DNA from: Burkholderiales bacterium
Lineage (GTDB): Bacteria > Pseudomonadota > Gammaproteobacteria > Burkholderiales > SG8-39
Direction: 5' to 3'
DNA length: 64,000 bases
Assembly: GCA_020848075.1 (NCBI GenBank)
Contig: JADLAV010000047.1
Location: forward strand, 1 to 64,000
Shown here: piece after piece, positions 45,134-53,468 of the stretch
How the letters are laid out: each line of letters opens with the position of its first letter
How positions within the stretch are numbered: the first letter of the stretch is position 1
Program-made: the position numbers and the translations under genes
Notes under the pieces: model-generated
What the model saw: only the letters and a program-made list of their open reading frames with translations
Database searches by the model: none
Told to the model about the DNA's origin: nothing

Positions 45134-46072
45134 TCACGCCTCCGCGAGGGTGGCAATCGCCTGCTCGATCGTCTCGCGATCGACGAGGGCGACACCTTGC
45201 GCTGGATCGGCGATCCGCTTCACGAGCGGCGCGAGCACCTTCCCTGGCCCGCACTCCGCGACGACCTCTACCCCGCGCGCCGCGATCGCGCGGACGGTCT
45301 CCACCCAGCGGACCGGATGATCGGCCTGGCGGACGAGCGCCTCCTTCACCTGTGCCGGAGTGGCGTGGCTCTCGACGTCCACGTTGTGGATCACCGGAAT
45401 CCGGGGCGCGGCGACCCTCACCCCGTCGAGATACGCCTTGAGACGGGCGGCCGCGGGCGCGAGCAGCGAGGAGTGGAAGGGCGCGCTCACGGGCAGCGGT
45501 ATCGTGCGCTTCGCACCGCGCGCCTTGGCCGCGGCGATCGCGCGCTGGACGGCCTCGGCATGCCCGGCGATCACCGTCTGCCCGGGCGCGTTGAAGTTGA
45601 CCGGTTCCACCACCTGGCCCTGCGCGGCTTCGGCGCAGGCCGCGCCGATCGCGGCATCGTCCAGCCCGAGCACCGCGGCCATCGCCCCGACGCCCTGCGG
45701 CACCGCTTCCTGCATCGCCTGTGCGCGGAAGCGCACGAGCGGCAGCGCGTCGGCGAACTCGATCGCGCCGGCGACGACGAGCGCAGTGTATTCGCCGAGG
45801 CTGTGCCCCGCGACGACCTCGGGCTCCGGCCCTCCGAGCGCGCGCCAGGTCTGGTAGGCGGCGTACCCGGCGGTCAACATGACTGGCTGCGTGTTGACGG
45901 TCCGGTTCAGCTCTTCGGCCGGACCCTCGTCGATCAGGCGCGCGATGTCCTGACCGAGCGCTGCCGACGCGCGAGCGAGCACCTCCCGCACCTCGGGCAG
46001 AGCGCCGTAGCCCTGCAGCATGCCGACCGACTGCGAGCCTTGCCCCGGGAACACCATCGCGAGTCGCTTCAT
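45134..46072 (-). CDS. fabD: Malonyl-CoA:ACP transacylase
   Basis: FabD (312 residues) loads malonyl groups onto ACP. VFPGQGSQSVGM is at the N-terminus, the nucleophile serine in GHSLGEYTALV, the conserved arginine in FRAQAMQ and the catalytic His in SAPFHSSLL. GCAGGAGAG directly precedes the ATG at 46072. It lies 14 bp after fabH. Confidence 0.97.
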   Translation of the reverse strand: MKRLAMVFPGQGSQSVGMLQGYGALPEVREVLARASAALGQDIARLIDEGPAEELNRTVNTQPVMLTAGYAAYQTWRALGGPEPEVVAGHSLGEYTALVVAGAIEFADALPLVRFRAQAMQEAVPQGVGAMAAVLGLDDAAIGAACAEAAQGQVVEPVNFNAPGQTVIAGHAEAVQRAIAAAKARGAKRTIPLPVSAPFHSSLLAPAAARLKAYLDGVRVAAPRIPVIHNVDVESHATPAQVKEALVRQADHPVRWVETVRAIAARGVEVVAECGPGKVLAPLVKRIADPAQGVALVDRETIEQAIATLAEA

Positions 46073-46086
46073 CTCTCCTGCTCCGG

Positions 46087-47046
46087 TCACATCTCGACGA
46101 GCGCGGCACCCCAGGTGAAGCCGCCGCCGACGCCTTGCAGCATCACCCGGTGGCCGGCGCGGATGCGCCCGTCGCGCACCGCCGCGTCGAGCGCGAGTGG
46201 CACCGAGGCAGCCGAGGTGTTGGCGTGCTTGTCCACCGTGATCACCAGCCGCTCGCGCGGCAGCCCGAGCCGCTTCGCCGTCGCATCGAGAATCCGGACG
46301 TTCGCCTGGTGGGGAATGAGCCAGTCGATGTCGGCGACCGTGAGATCGCACTTTCGCACGGTCTCCCGCGCCACATCGTCCAGCACACGCACCGCGAACT
46401 TGAACACCGCCTGCCCGTCCATGCGCACGAGCGGCGAGCCGATCACTCTGCCGCCGCACACGTTGCCCGGCGCGGCCAGGATCCCGGCCTGGCTGCCGTC
46501 GGCGTGCAGCACCGACGCCCGGATCCCGGGGCGCGCATCGGCGCGCAGCACCACCGCCCCGGCGCCGTCGCCGAACAGCACGCACGTGGTTCGGTCCTTC
46601 CAGTCCAGGATCCGCGAGAAGACCTCCGCGCCGACCACCAGCGCGCAGCCTGCCTGCCCGGTCCGCACGAAGCTGTCGGCGATCGCGAGCCCGTAGACGA
46701 AGCCGCTGCACACGGCCTGCACGTCGAAGGCCGCGCAGCCCTTGACGCCGAGCTTCGCCTGCAGGAGGCACGCGGTGCTCGGAAAGACGAAATCGGGGGT
46801 GGAGGTCGCCACCACGATGAGATCGATCGCGCCCGCGTCGATTCCCGCGCTCGCGAGCGCCGCCCTGCTCGCCTCGAGCGCGAGATCGCTCGAAGTCTGC
46901 TCGGGCTCGGCGATGTGGCGCTCGCGGATCCCGGTGCGCGTCACGATCCACTCGTCGGAGGTGTCGATCCGCTGCGCGAGCTCGTGGTTCGTGACGACCC
47001 GCGCGGGCAGGTAGCTGCCGGTGCCGGCGATGCGCGCGTACCTCAC
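46087..47046 (-). CDS. fabH: 3-oxoacyl-ACP synthase III
   Basis: FabH (319 residues) starts fatty-acid synthesis from acetyl-CoA and malonyl-ACP. The triad is Cys113 ([10 protein letters not shown]), His246 (IPHQANVRI) and Asn276 (KHANTSAAS). The GTG start overlaps the plsX stop by 4 nt and gives the normal length. Confidence 0.97.
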   Translation of the reverse strand: MRYARIAGTGSYLPARVVTNHELAQRIDTSDEWIVTRTGIRERHIAEPEQTSSDLALEASRAALASAGIDAGAIDLIVVATSTPDFVFPSTACLLQAKLGVKGCAAFDVQAVCSGFVYGLAIADSFVRTGQAGCALVVGAEVFSRILDWKDRTTCVLFGDGAGAVVLRADARPGIRASVLHADGSQAGILAAPGNVCGGRVIGSPLVRMDGQAVFKFAVRVLDDVARETVRKCDLTVADIDWLIPHQANVRILDATAKRLGLPRERLVITVDKHANTSAASVPLALDAAVRDGRIRAGHRVMLQGVGGGFTWGAALVEM

Positions 47047-48083
47047 GCCGTCGCCTCGGTGCCGGCGGCGCCCGTTGCCACGGACCCGAAGCGGGCCGCG
47101 ATGCGCGCAAGCGCCTCGGCCCGGACCTCGTCGGCGGCCCGCTCGAGGGCCCGGCGAAACGCGTAGCGATCGGCCGAGCCGTGACTCTTCACCACGATGC
47201 CGCGCAGGCCGAGCAGCGTCGCCCCGTTGTAGCGCCGCGGATCGACGCGCCGGCGGAAGCGCGCGATGACCGGCCACGCGATGAGGGCGGCGAGCCGCGT
47301 GAACACGTTGCGCGTGAATTCCTCGCGCAGAAAGCGCGCGAGCATCTGCGCGAGGCCCTCGCTGGTCTTCAGCGCGACGTTGCCGACGAATCCGTCGCAC
47401 ACCACCACGTCGGCGGCGCCCTTGTAGACGCCGTCGCCCTCGACGTTGCCGATGAAGTTGAGCCCGCTCTCGCGCAGCAGATCGGCGGCCTGCTTCACGA
47501 TCTCGTTGCCCTTGATGTCCTCGGACCCGATGTTCAGCAGCCCGACGGTCGGGCGGTCCTTGTGCTCGACCGCCGCGACGAGCGCGGCGCCCATCAGGCC
47601 GAACTGGAGGAGATGCTCCGGCGTGCAGTCCACGTTCGCGCCGAGGTCGAGCACGTAGGTGCTGCCTTTCACCGTCGGCAGCACCGACACGATCGCCGGC
47701 CGGTCGATTCCCGGCAGCGTCTTCAGCACGAACCGCGAGATCGCCATGAGCGCGCCGGTGTTGCCGGCGCTCACGCATGCGTGCGCGCTGCCCTCCTTCA
47801 CGAGGTCCACGGCGACCCGCATCGACGAGTCCTTCTTGCTGCGCAGCGCCTGCGCCGGCGGCTCGTCCATCGCGATCACCTCGGTCGTGTGGCGGACGCG
47901 CAGGCGCTCGCGGCCCTGGGCCTTTCTCCTGCGGAGCTGCACGTCGATCGCATCGCCTTGCCCGACCAGCACGACCGAGGCATCGGGGGAGGCCGCGAGA
48001 AATTCGAGCGCGGCGGCGACCGTGACCCGCGGGCCGTGGTCACCGCCCATGCAGTCGACGGCCAGCGTGATGGCTTCGCTCAC
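47043..48083 (-). CDS. plsX: Phosphate acyltransferase PlsX
   Basis: PlsX (346 residues) makes acyl-phosphate from acyl-ACP for phospholipid synthesis. Family motifs are [11 protein letters not shown] at the N-terminus, [19 protein letters not shown] and [13 protein letters not shown]. It lies between rpmF and fabH, the usual order. Confidence 0.96.
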   Translation of the reverse strand: MSEAITLAVDCMGGDHGPRVTVAAALEFLAASPDASVVLVGQGDAIDVQLRRRKAQGRERLRVRHTTEVIAMDEPPAQALRSKKDSSMRVAVDLVKEGSAHACVSAGNTGALMAISRFVLKTLPGIDRPAIVSVLPTVKGSTYVLDLGANVDCTPEHLLQFGLMGAALVAAVEHKDRPTVGLLNIGSEDIKGNEIVKQAADLLRESGLNFIGNVEGDGVYKGAADVVVCDGFVGNVALKTSEGLAQMLARFLREEFTRNVFTRLAALIAWPVIARFRRRVDPRRYNGATLLGLRGIVVKSHGSADRYAFRRALERAADEVRAEALARIAARFGSVATGAAGTEATA

Positions 48084-48178
48084 GGATGCTCGCCGTGCGG
48101 CCGCAGGACGCGAGCGACGGCGCGCACTCGGAGATGGAGTCGAGGGATGCCGGACCCGACGCGGCGCGCAGGCCCGCC

Positions 48179-48358
48179 TTACTCGTCCTTGCTCGGGAGC
48201 ACGCGCTTGCCGCGGTAGAAGCCGTTCGGGCTCACATGATGGCGCAGATGCATCTCGCCCGTGGTGGGCTCGACCGCGAGCGCGGGCTTGCCGAGCGCAT
48301 CGTGCGACCGGCGCATGTTGCGCCGCGAAGGCGACTTCTTGTTCTGCTGCACAGCCAT
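48179..48358 (-). CDS. rpmF: 50S ribosomal protein L32
   Basis: L32 (59 residues) begins [22 protein letters not shown] and ends [12 protein letters not shown]. The four zinc-binding cysteines of C+ L32 proteins are absent (C- type), as is common in proteobacteria. Start 48358 gives the exact family N-terminus. Confidence 0.97.
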   Translation of the reverse strand: MAVQQNKKSPSRRNMRRSHDALGKPALAVEPTTGEMHLRHHVSPNGFYRGKRVLPSKDE

Positions 48359-48401
48359 TGCCAGGACTCCTCGAAAGTTCAGCTCAAACGCAGGGCGACG
48401 C

Positions 48402-48890
48402 TCAGTGCTTCGCCCTGCCCGAAAGCATTCCCGCAAGCGCGGCGAACGGCGCCGGTCGCGTCGTGCCGCCCGCCTCCGCCGCCGGGGTGCAACGCTCGTG
48501 CATCGGCACCATCGGGAGCGCGAGGATCACCTCGTCCTCCACGAGCCCCGCGACCGGCATGGAACGCGCGGCGAGCACGCGGTCGACGTCGTCCTCGGCG
48601 GCGTCGATCGCCTCCTGCGACGTCGCGAGCTCGAGCGCGATCCGGACGTCGATCGGCACCTGCAACGCCTCGAGGCAACGCTGGCATTCCAGCGTCAGCA
48701 TGCCCGCCACCTCGACGTGCAACTCCGGCTTCCCCCGTGCGCTCGTTTCTCCGTGCAGCGAATACCGCAGCTCGGCGGCCCGGCAGCCGGCCTCGGCCAG
48801 CCGCGGCAACTGCGCCAGATCGAGCGCGCCGGACCGCGTTGCACCGGCGCGGGCGAACTCGAGCCCGTCGATGACGCCGCCTTGCGACAT
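48402..48890 (-). CDS. yceD: YceD/DUF177 family protein
   Basis: This 162-residue protein contains the DUF177 motif [16 protein letters not shown] (paired Cys) and the acidic tail [12 protein letters not shown]. It is linked to 23S rRNA/large-subunit biogenesis in other organisms and is nearly always upstream of rpmF. The start [14 protein letters not shown] matches relatives, yet there is no ribosome-binding site and the predicted transcription start lies about 3 nt upstream. Confidence 0.88.
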   Translation of the reverse strand: MSQGGVIDGLEFARAGATRSGALDLAQLPRLAEAGCRAAELRYSLHGETSARGKPELHVEVAGMLTLECQRCLEALQVPIDVRIALELATSQEAIDAAEDDVDRVLAARSMPVAGLVEDEVILALPMVPMHERCTPAAEAGGTTRPAPFAALAGMLSGRAKH

Positions 48891-48899
48891 AGGGCGGGC

Positions 48900-48928
48900 A
48901 TGATATGATTTTCGCGTCACTCTGTCAA
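48900..48928 (-). promoter_or_regulatory. Sigma-70 promoter of yceD-rpmF-plsX-fab
   Basis: On the minus strand TTGACA (48928-48923), a 17-bp spacer and TATCAT (48905-48900) form a near-consensus promoter in an AT-rich island. The -10 box ends only 9 bp before the yceD ATG, so the mRNA would be leaderless or almost so. maf diverges from the same gap. Confidence 0.85.
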
Positions 48929-48971
48929 AAAAATCATAGAGCTAGCGCAGTCTCACCGCGTCCTCGCGGCA

Positions 48972-49556
48972 ATGTCCCGACCGCGCCTGATCCTCGCATC
49001 CACCTCGCCGTACCGCCGCGCGCTGCTCGAGCGGCTGCGCGTTCCATTCGAGGTCGTCCGGCCCGAGGTGGACGAGACGCCGCGTCCGGGCGAGCGCCCG
49101 GCCGCACTCGCGGTGCGGCTCGCCCTGGCGAAGGCGCAGGCGGTCGCATCGGCGCACCCCGATGCGCTCGTGATCGGATCCGATCAGGTGGCTGCGCTCG
49201 ACGGCGCAGCGCTCTCCAAGCCGGAGACGCACGAGCGCGCCGTCGTCCAGCTGCGGCGCATGCGCGGGCGCCGCGTCGAATTCCTCACCGCGCTCACGGT
49301 GTGCTGCGCGGCGACGCGCAAGACGGCCTCGCGCCTGGTGCCCTACGCGGTCGAGTTCCGCGACTTCTCGGACGACCAGCTCGAGCGCTACTTGCGCGCC
49401 GAGCAGCCGTACGACTGCGCCGGCAGCGCCAAGGCCGAGGGGCTCGGCATCGCCCTCATTCGCCGCATGGAAGGCGACGACCCGAACGCGCTGATCGGCC
49501 TGCCCCTCATCGCGCTGGTCGATCTCCTCGACGAGCACGGCTACCCGCTGCTCTAG
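48972..49556 (+). CDS. Maf-family nucleotide pyrophosphatase (YceF type)
   Basis: The 194-residue protein has the Maf core LILASTSPYRRALLERL, DETPRPGERP, VIGSDQVAALDG and the C-terminal DDPNALIGLPL. YceF-type Maf proteins hydrolyse non-canonical nucleotides such as m7GTP. It diverges from yceD and is followed 23 bp later by a methylase-type gene in the same direction. Confidence 0.9.
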   Translation: MSRPRLILASTSPYRRALLERLRVPFEVVRPEVDETPRPGERPAALAVRLALAKAQAVASAHPDALVIGSDQVAALDGAALSKPETHERAVVQLRRMRGRRVEFLTALTVCCAATRKTASRLVPYAVEFRDFSDDQLERYLRAEQPYDCAGSAKAEGLGIALIRRMEGDDPNALIGLPLIALVDLLDEHGYPLL

Positions 49557-49579
49557 CGGCGATACGGACTCCGCCCACC

Positions 49580-50317
49580 GTGTCCGAGACCGCGCGCGGC
49601 GTCCTGTACCTGGTCCCGACGATGCTCGGCGCGGGAAAGCCGGACCATGTCCTGCCGGCCGGCGTCATCGCGCGCGTGCGCACGCTGCGCTACTTCGTTG
49701 CCGAGCGCCCGCGCGCGGCGCGGGCGTTCCTGAAGGCGATCGGCCTCCCCTGCCCGCTCACCGAGGTGCGGATTGCGACGCTGGACGAACACACGCCACC
49801 CGAGCGGCTCCCGGCGCTGCTTGCTCCGCTGGCGCAGGCGTCCGGGGGGCTCCTGTCCGAGGCGGGCGCGCCTGCCGTTGCCGATCCCGGCGCCGCGCTG
49901 GTGCGGCTCGCGCACGCGCACGGCGTGCGCGTGGCGCCGCTCGTCGGTCCCTCGGCGGTGCTCCTCGCGCTCATGGCGGCGGGGCTGGAGGGCCAGCGGT
50001 TCGCCTTTCACGGCTATCTGCCCGTCGCCGAGCGGGCCCTCGTGCAGCGTCTGCGCGAGCTCGAGGCCGCATCGCGCCGTCGCGCCGAGACGCAGCTCTT
50101 CATCGAGACGCCGTACCGGAACGATCGCCTGCTGGCAGCCCTGCTGGGCACGTGCGCGCCGGAGACGCTGCTCTGCGTCGCCACCGACCTCACGCTCGCG
50201 ACCGAGTCGGTCGCGACGCGCGACATCGCGGCCTGGCGGCGCGACGCGCCGCGGATCGGCAAGCGCCCGACCGTCTTCCTGCTGCTCGCCTCAGCGCAAC
50301 CGCGCCCCGGCCGATAG
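49580..50317 (+). CDS. SAM-dependent tetrapyrrole-methylase-fold protein (RsmI-related)
   Basis: The 245-residue protein has the TP-methylase fold: GVLYLVPTMLGAG, then GGLLSEAGAPAVADPGAALVRLAHAHG (SAM-binding) and VGPSAVLLALMAAGLEGQRFAFHGYLP. It is related to RsmI (16S rRNA C1402 ribose methylase) but shorter and divergent at the start, so a separate subfamily is likely. A GTG start is used. Its end overlaps convergent sppA by 27 bp. Confidence 0.82.
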   Translation: MSETARGVLYLVPTMLGAGKPDHVLPAGVIARVRTLRYFVAERPRAARAFLKAIGLPCPLTEVRIATLDEHTPPERLPALLAPLAQASGGLLSEAGAPAVADPGAALVRLAHAHGVRVAPLVGPSAVLLALMAAGLEGQRFAFHGYLPVAERALVQRLRELEAASRRRAETQLFIETPYRNDRLLAALLGTCAPETLLCVATDLTLATESVATRDIAAWRRDAPRIGKRPTVFLLLASAQPRPGR

Positions 50318-51259
50318 GCCGAAGGCGTCGGCGAAAGCCGCGCCGAAGCGCCGCGCGAGGCGCTCGGCGATGTTCTCCTTGCGCGTATAGTCGACGATCT
50401 GCTCGGCCTTGATGACGTCGCGCGCCACCGTGTCGACGCTGCCGAGCCCGTCGGCAAGGCCGAGCTCGACACTCTTCGCGCCCGTCCACATCAGCCCCGA
50501 GAAGAGCTCCGGGGATTCCTTGAGGCGCGTGCCCCGCCCTTGCTTGACCACGTCGATGAACTGGGCGTGCACCTCGTCCAGCAGCTTCTGCGCGAACGCG
50601 ACCTGCGACGGGTTGACGGGCGAGAATGGATCGAGGAACGCCTTGTTCTCGCCGGAGACGATCAACCGCCGCTCGACGCCGAGCTTTTGCATCGTCTCGG
50701 TGAAACCGAACTGGTCCATCAGCACGCCGATCGACCCGACGATGCTCGCCTTGTCGACGTAGATGCGATCGGTGGCCGAGGCGATGTAGTACCCGCCGGA
50801 GGCACAGATGTCCTCCACCACCGCATAGATCGGGATCTCCGGGTACTTGGTCCGGAGCCGGCGGATCTCGTCGTAGATGATGCCGGACTGCACCGGGCTG
50901 CCGCCCGGGCTGTTCACCCGCAGGATCACGCCCTTCGTGTTCTTGTCCTTGAACGCGCTCTGGAGCGCGGCCGTGACGTTGTCCGCGTTCGCGTTCCCCC
51001 GCGCCTCGATCACGCCGGTCAAGTCGACGAGCGCGCTGTGCTTGCCGCCGGTGAGCGATTCGCTGTCCGCGCGCAGGCCGAAAACCGCGACCAGGAGTGC
51101 CGTCAGGTACGCGAACGCGAGCAGCTTGAAGAAGATGCCCCAGCGCCGCCGCCGCCGCTGCTCGGCGAGCGCCTCGAGCGCGAGCTTCTGAATCGTCTCG
51201 CGTTCCCAGCTGCCGCCGCCGGCACCGCCCGCGCCCGGGCTCCCGCCACCTGATTCCAT
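50291..51259 (-). CDS. sppA: Signal peptide peptidase SppA (S49, short form)
   Basis: SppA (322 residues) has one N-terminal membrane helix (about 41-62) and a periplasmic S49 protease domain. Motifs are RVNSPGGSPVQSG, the nucleophile serine in ICASGGYYIAS and the catalytic lysine in VDKASIVGSIGVL. It degrades signal-peptide remnants. The first 35 residues are Gly- and Arg-rich and cytoplasmic. Confidence 0.93.
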   Translation of the reverse strand: MESGGGSPGAGGAGGGSWERETIQKLALEALAEQRRRRRWGIFFKLLAFAYLTALLVAVFGLRADSESLTGGKHSALVDLTGVIEARGNANADNVTAALQSAFKDKNTKGVILRVNSPGGSPVQSGIIYDEIRRLRTKYPEIPIYAVVEDICASGGYYIASATDRIYVDKASIVGSIGVLMDQFGFTETMQKLGVERRLIVSGENKAFLDPFSPVNPSQVAFAQKLLDEVHAQFIDVVKQGRGTRLKESPELFSGLMWTGAKSVELGLADGLGSVDTVARDVIKAEQIVDYTRKENIAERLARRFGAAFADAFGLSAGARLR

Positions 51260-51263
51260 CGCA

Positions 51264-51491
51264 TCAATCCTTCAGGCTGATCGCGCCATGCGTCGAGGAT
51301 ATCAAAACCAGTCCCGCGCCATCGAAGAACTTGCCGGGCTGCCCGTCCAAGTCCACTGGCACTTGCGCGCGGCGATTGATGTTCGCACGCACCTCGCCGG
51401 TGGACCGCACCGCGAAGGCGCCGAGGCCCTCCCCGCGCCCGATCACCTCGAAGCGGGCGCCGTCGCCGCCTTCGACGCGCTCCCGGAATGA
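51264..51491 (-). pseudogene. Degenerate Rieske [2Fe-2S] gene
   Basis: The minus strand encodes RERVEGGDGARFEVIGRG, GAFAVRSTGEVRANINRRAQVPVDLDG, GKFFDGAGLVLISSTHGAISLKD and a stop. Relatives read NRCAHVPVELDW and end CATHGA...C.GGPC. Here the first Cys-His pair has become Arg-Gln, and the protein stops before the second pair. There is no proper start codon. It lies between sppA and gph, where intact relatives occur. Confidence 0.75.
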
Positions 51492-51496
51492 TCAGG

Positions 51497-52153
51497 TCAC
51501 CCGTTCTCCGCGAGCCAGGCGGCGAGCGCTGCGATCGATTCGGCCAGCGCCAGCGGTGCGAGCGGCGCCAGGGTCTCCGGCGAGTGCGCGCCATAGGCAA
51601 CCGCAACCGCGGGCACCCCCGCGTTCGTCGCCATCTGCAAGTCGTGCGCCGTGTCCCCGATCATGAGCGTGCGCTCGGGCGCCGTCGCCAGCTCGGCCAT
51701 CAGCTCGAGCAGCATGTCCGGCGCGGGCTTCGAGGCACACTGGTCCGCGCATCGCGTTGCCTCGAACACCGCGGTGAGCCCGGTGTGCTCGAGCGCCCGC
51801 GCGAGGCCCATCCGGCTCTTGCCGGTCGCGATCGCCAGGCGGTGGCCACGACCCTGCAGCGCGGCGAGCAACTCGCGCGTGCCGCCGAAGAGGGGCAGCT
51901 CGGCATCGCGTGCCAGGAAGTGGTGGCGGTAGCGTGCGGCCATCCGGCCGTAGTCGGCGGGAGGGAGGTCCGGCAGCGCGTACGCGAGCGCATCTTCCAG
52001 GCCGAGCCCGATCACGTGGCGGGCGCGCGCTTCCGAGGGCGCCGCCAGTCCGAGGTCCCGCGCGGCGGCCTGGATGCACGCGGCGATCGCGCCGGCCGAG
52101 TCGAGCAGCGTGCCGTCCCAATCGAAGACGATCAGATCAAAGCGCTTCGGCAT
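51497..52153 (-). CDS. gph: HAD-family phosphatase (phosphoglycolate phosphatase type)
   Basis: The 218-residue HAD hydrolase has the nucleophile motif FDWDGTLLDS (about 9-18), ATGKS (motif II), the lysine in SKPAPDMLLE, and MIGDTAHDLQMA (motif IV). It is a Gph-like enzyme next to rluC, its usual neighbour in betaproteobacteria. The exact phosphoester is not certain. It overlaps rluC by 17 bp. Confidence 0.9.
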   Translation of the reverse strand: MPKRFDLIVFDWDGTLLDSAGAIAACIQAAARDLGLAAPSEARARHVIGLGLEDALAYALPDLPPADYGRMAARYRHHFLARDAELPLFGGTRELLAALQGRGHRLAIATGKSRMGLARALEHTGLTAVFEATRCADQCASKPAPDMLLELMAELATAPERTLMIGDTAHDLQMATNAGVPAVAVAYGAHSPETLAPLAPLALAESIAALAAWLAENG

Positions 52154-53096
52154 GGGACGGCGCGGTGCGCAGCGCGGCGAGGAAAGCCTGCAGGTCGGCC
52201 GACAACGGCGCAGTGAGCTCCAGCGGCTCTGCAGTGCGCGGATGGGCGAACGACAGGCGCTCGGCGTGCAGGAACATGCGGCGCAGCCCCCGCCGCGCGA
52301 GCGCCCGGTTCAGCTCGAAATCGCCGTACTTGTCGTCGCCCGCGATCGGGAAGCCGAGATGCGCAAGCTGCACGCGGATCTGGTGGGTGCGCCCCGTCTC
52401 CAGCGTCGCGGCCAGCAGCGCATAGCCGTCGATCTGCCGCACGAGCTCGAAGCGCGTGCGGGAGGCCTGCCCTGCCGCATGCACGCCCACCCGGCGCTCC
52501 CCCGCCGCCGTGAGGTAGCGCGCGAGCGGCAGGGCGACGTCGCGCACCGGGCGCGACCAGCGCCCGCGCACGAGCGTGAGGTAGCGCTTGTCGACCGATC
52601 CCTCGCGCAGCACCCGGTGCATGGCGAGCAGCGCCGAGCGCTTCTTGGCCACGATCAGGAGGCCCGAGGTGCCGCGATCGAGGCGATGCACGAGCTCGAG
52701 GAAGCGCGCGTCGGGCCGGGCCGCCCGCAGCTGCTCGATCACCCCGGCGCTCACCCCGCTTCCGCCATGCACGGCCACCCCCGCCGGCTTGTCGATCACG
52801 AGCAGAGCATCGTCCTCGTACACCACCGGAAACTCCGCCGGGCGGACCGACGGGCGTCGACCGGCGGCGGCCGGAACGCGAACCGGCGGCACCCGGACGC
52901 GATCGCCTGCCTGCAGCCGGTAGGTCGCGTCCACGCGGCGACTGTTCACCCGCACCTCCCCCGACCGGATCAGGCGGTAGATGTGGCTGCGCGGAACCCC
53001 TTTCAGCTCGCGCAGCAGGAAATTGTCCACGCGCTGGCCCGCCCGAGCCTCGCCGACGTTCACGAGCTGCGCGCGTACGTTGCCTAACTCCTTCAT
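52137..53096 (-). CDS. rluC: 23S rRNA pseudouridine synthase (RluC type)
   Basis: RluC (319 residues) makes pseudouridines in 23S rRNA. An S4 RNA-binding domain (RVDNFLLRELKGVPRSHIYRLIRSGEVRVN) precedes the catalytic domain with Asp in VHRLDRGTSGLLIVAK. Start 53096 (MKELGNVRAQLVN) follows AAGGAG. It diverges from rne, the common genome layout. Confidence 0.94.
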   Translation of the reverse strand: MKELGNVRAQLVNVGEARAGQRVDNFLLRELKGVPRSHIYRLIRSGEVRVNSRRVDATYRLQAGDRVRVPPVRVPAAAGRRPSVRPAEFPVVYEDDALLVIDKPAGVAVHGGSGVSAGVIEQLRAARPDARFLELVHRLDRGTSGLLIVAKKRSALLAMHRVLREGSVDKRYLTLVRGRWSRPVRDVALPLARYLTAAGERRVGVHAAGQASRTRFELVRQIDGYALLAATLETGRTHQIRVQLAHLGFPIAGDDKYGDFELNRALARRGLRRMFLHAERLSFAHPRTAEPLELTAPLSADLQAFLAALRTAPSHAEAL

Positions 53097-53468
53097 TCTC
53101 CTTATACTCTGTTTGCTGCCTGCGTTCCCGCGGGGTGCGGTCAAGGGACCAACGGTCCGCGCCGCGATACGAACCCGGGGATGCGAATCGCGGTGCAAGC
53201 CGGTGTTTTCGACCCGGTGCCCGTCAGCGGGTTAATTTCGCTCACCCGAAGTAGCGATGTTAATCGATAAGCGCGCCACAACTCAGTCGCAAGCGGCAGA
53301 TAAGCGGCAGATCCCGCGGCCCGCGCCGAGCACCGGCGACCGGGACCGGAACGACACAACCAACTTCCTCCGTGACCCATACCGGAATGACGGCGAAGAT
53401 GCACACCTGAGGACCGTGATCTTCAGCGGCGTTGGTTTTGTCCTGCCCGCGCGCAGGGGAAAAACTAC
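53097..53468. promoter_or_regulatory. rluC-rne intergenic region and rne leader
   Basis: The 372-bp divergent gap probably holds a long rne 5' UTR; in enterobacteria RNase E cleaves its own leader to control its level. It contains a tandem 11-mer (AAGCGGCAGAT at 53291-53301 and 53302-53312). A hairpin at 53435-53465 pairs GTTTT with AAAAC and CCTGC with GCAGG. The AGGGG ribosome-binding site lies in the 3' arm of that hairpin, 4 to 14 nt before the start codon. Confidence 0.5.
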
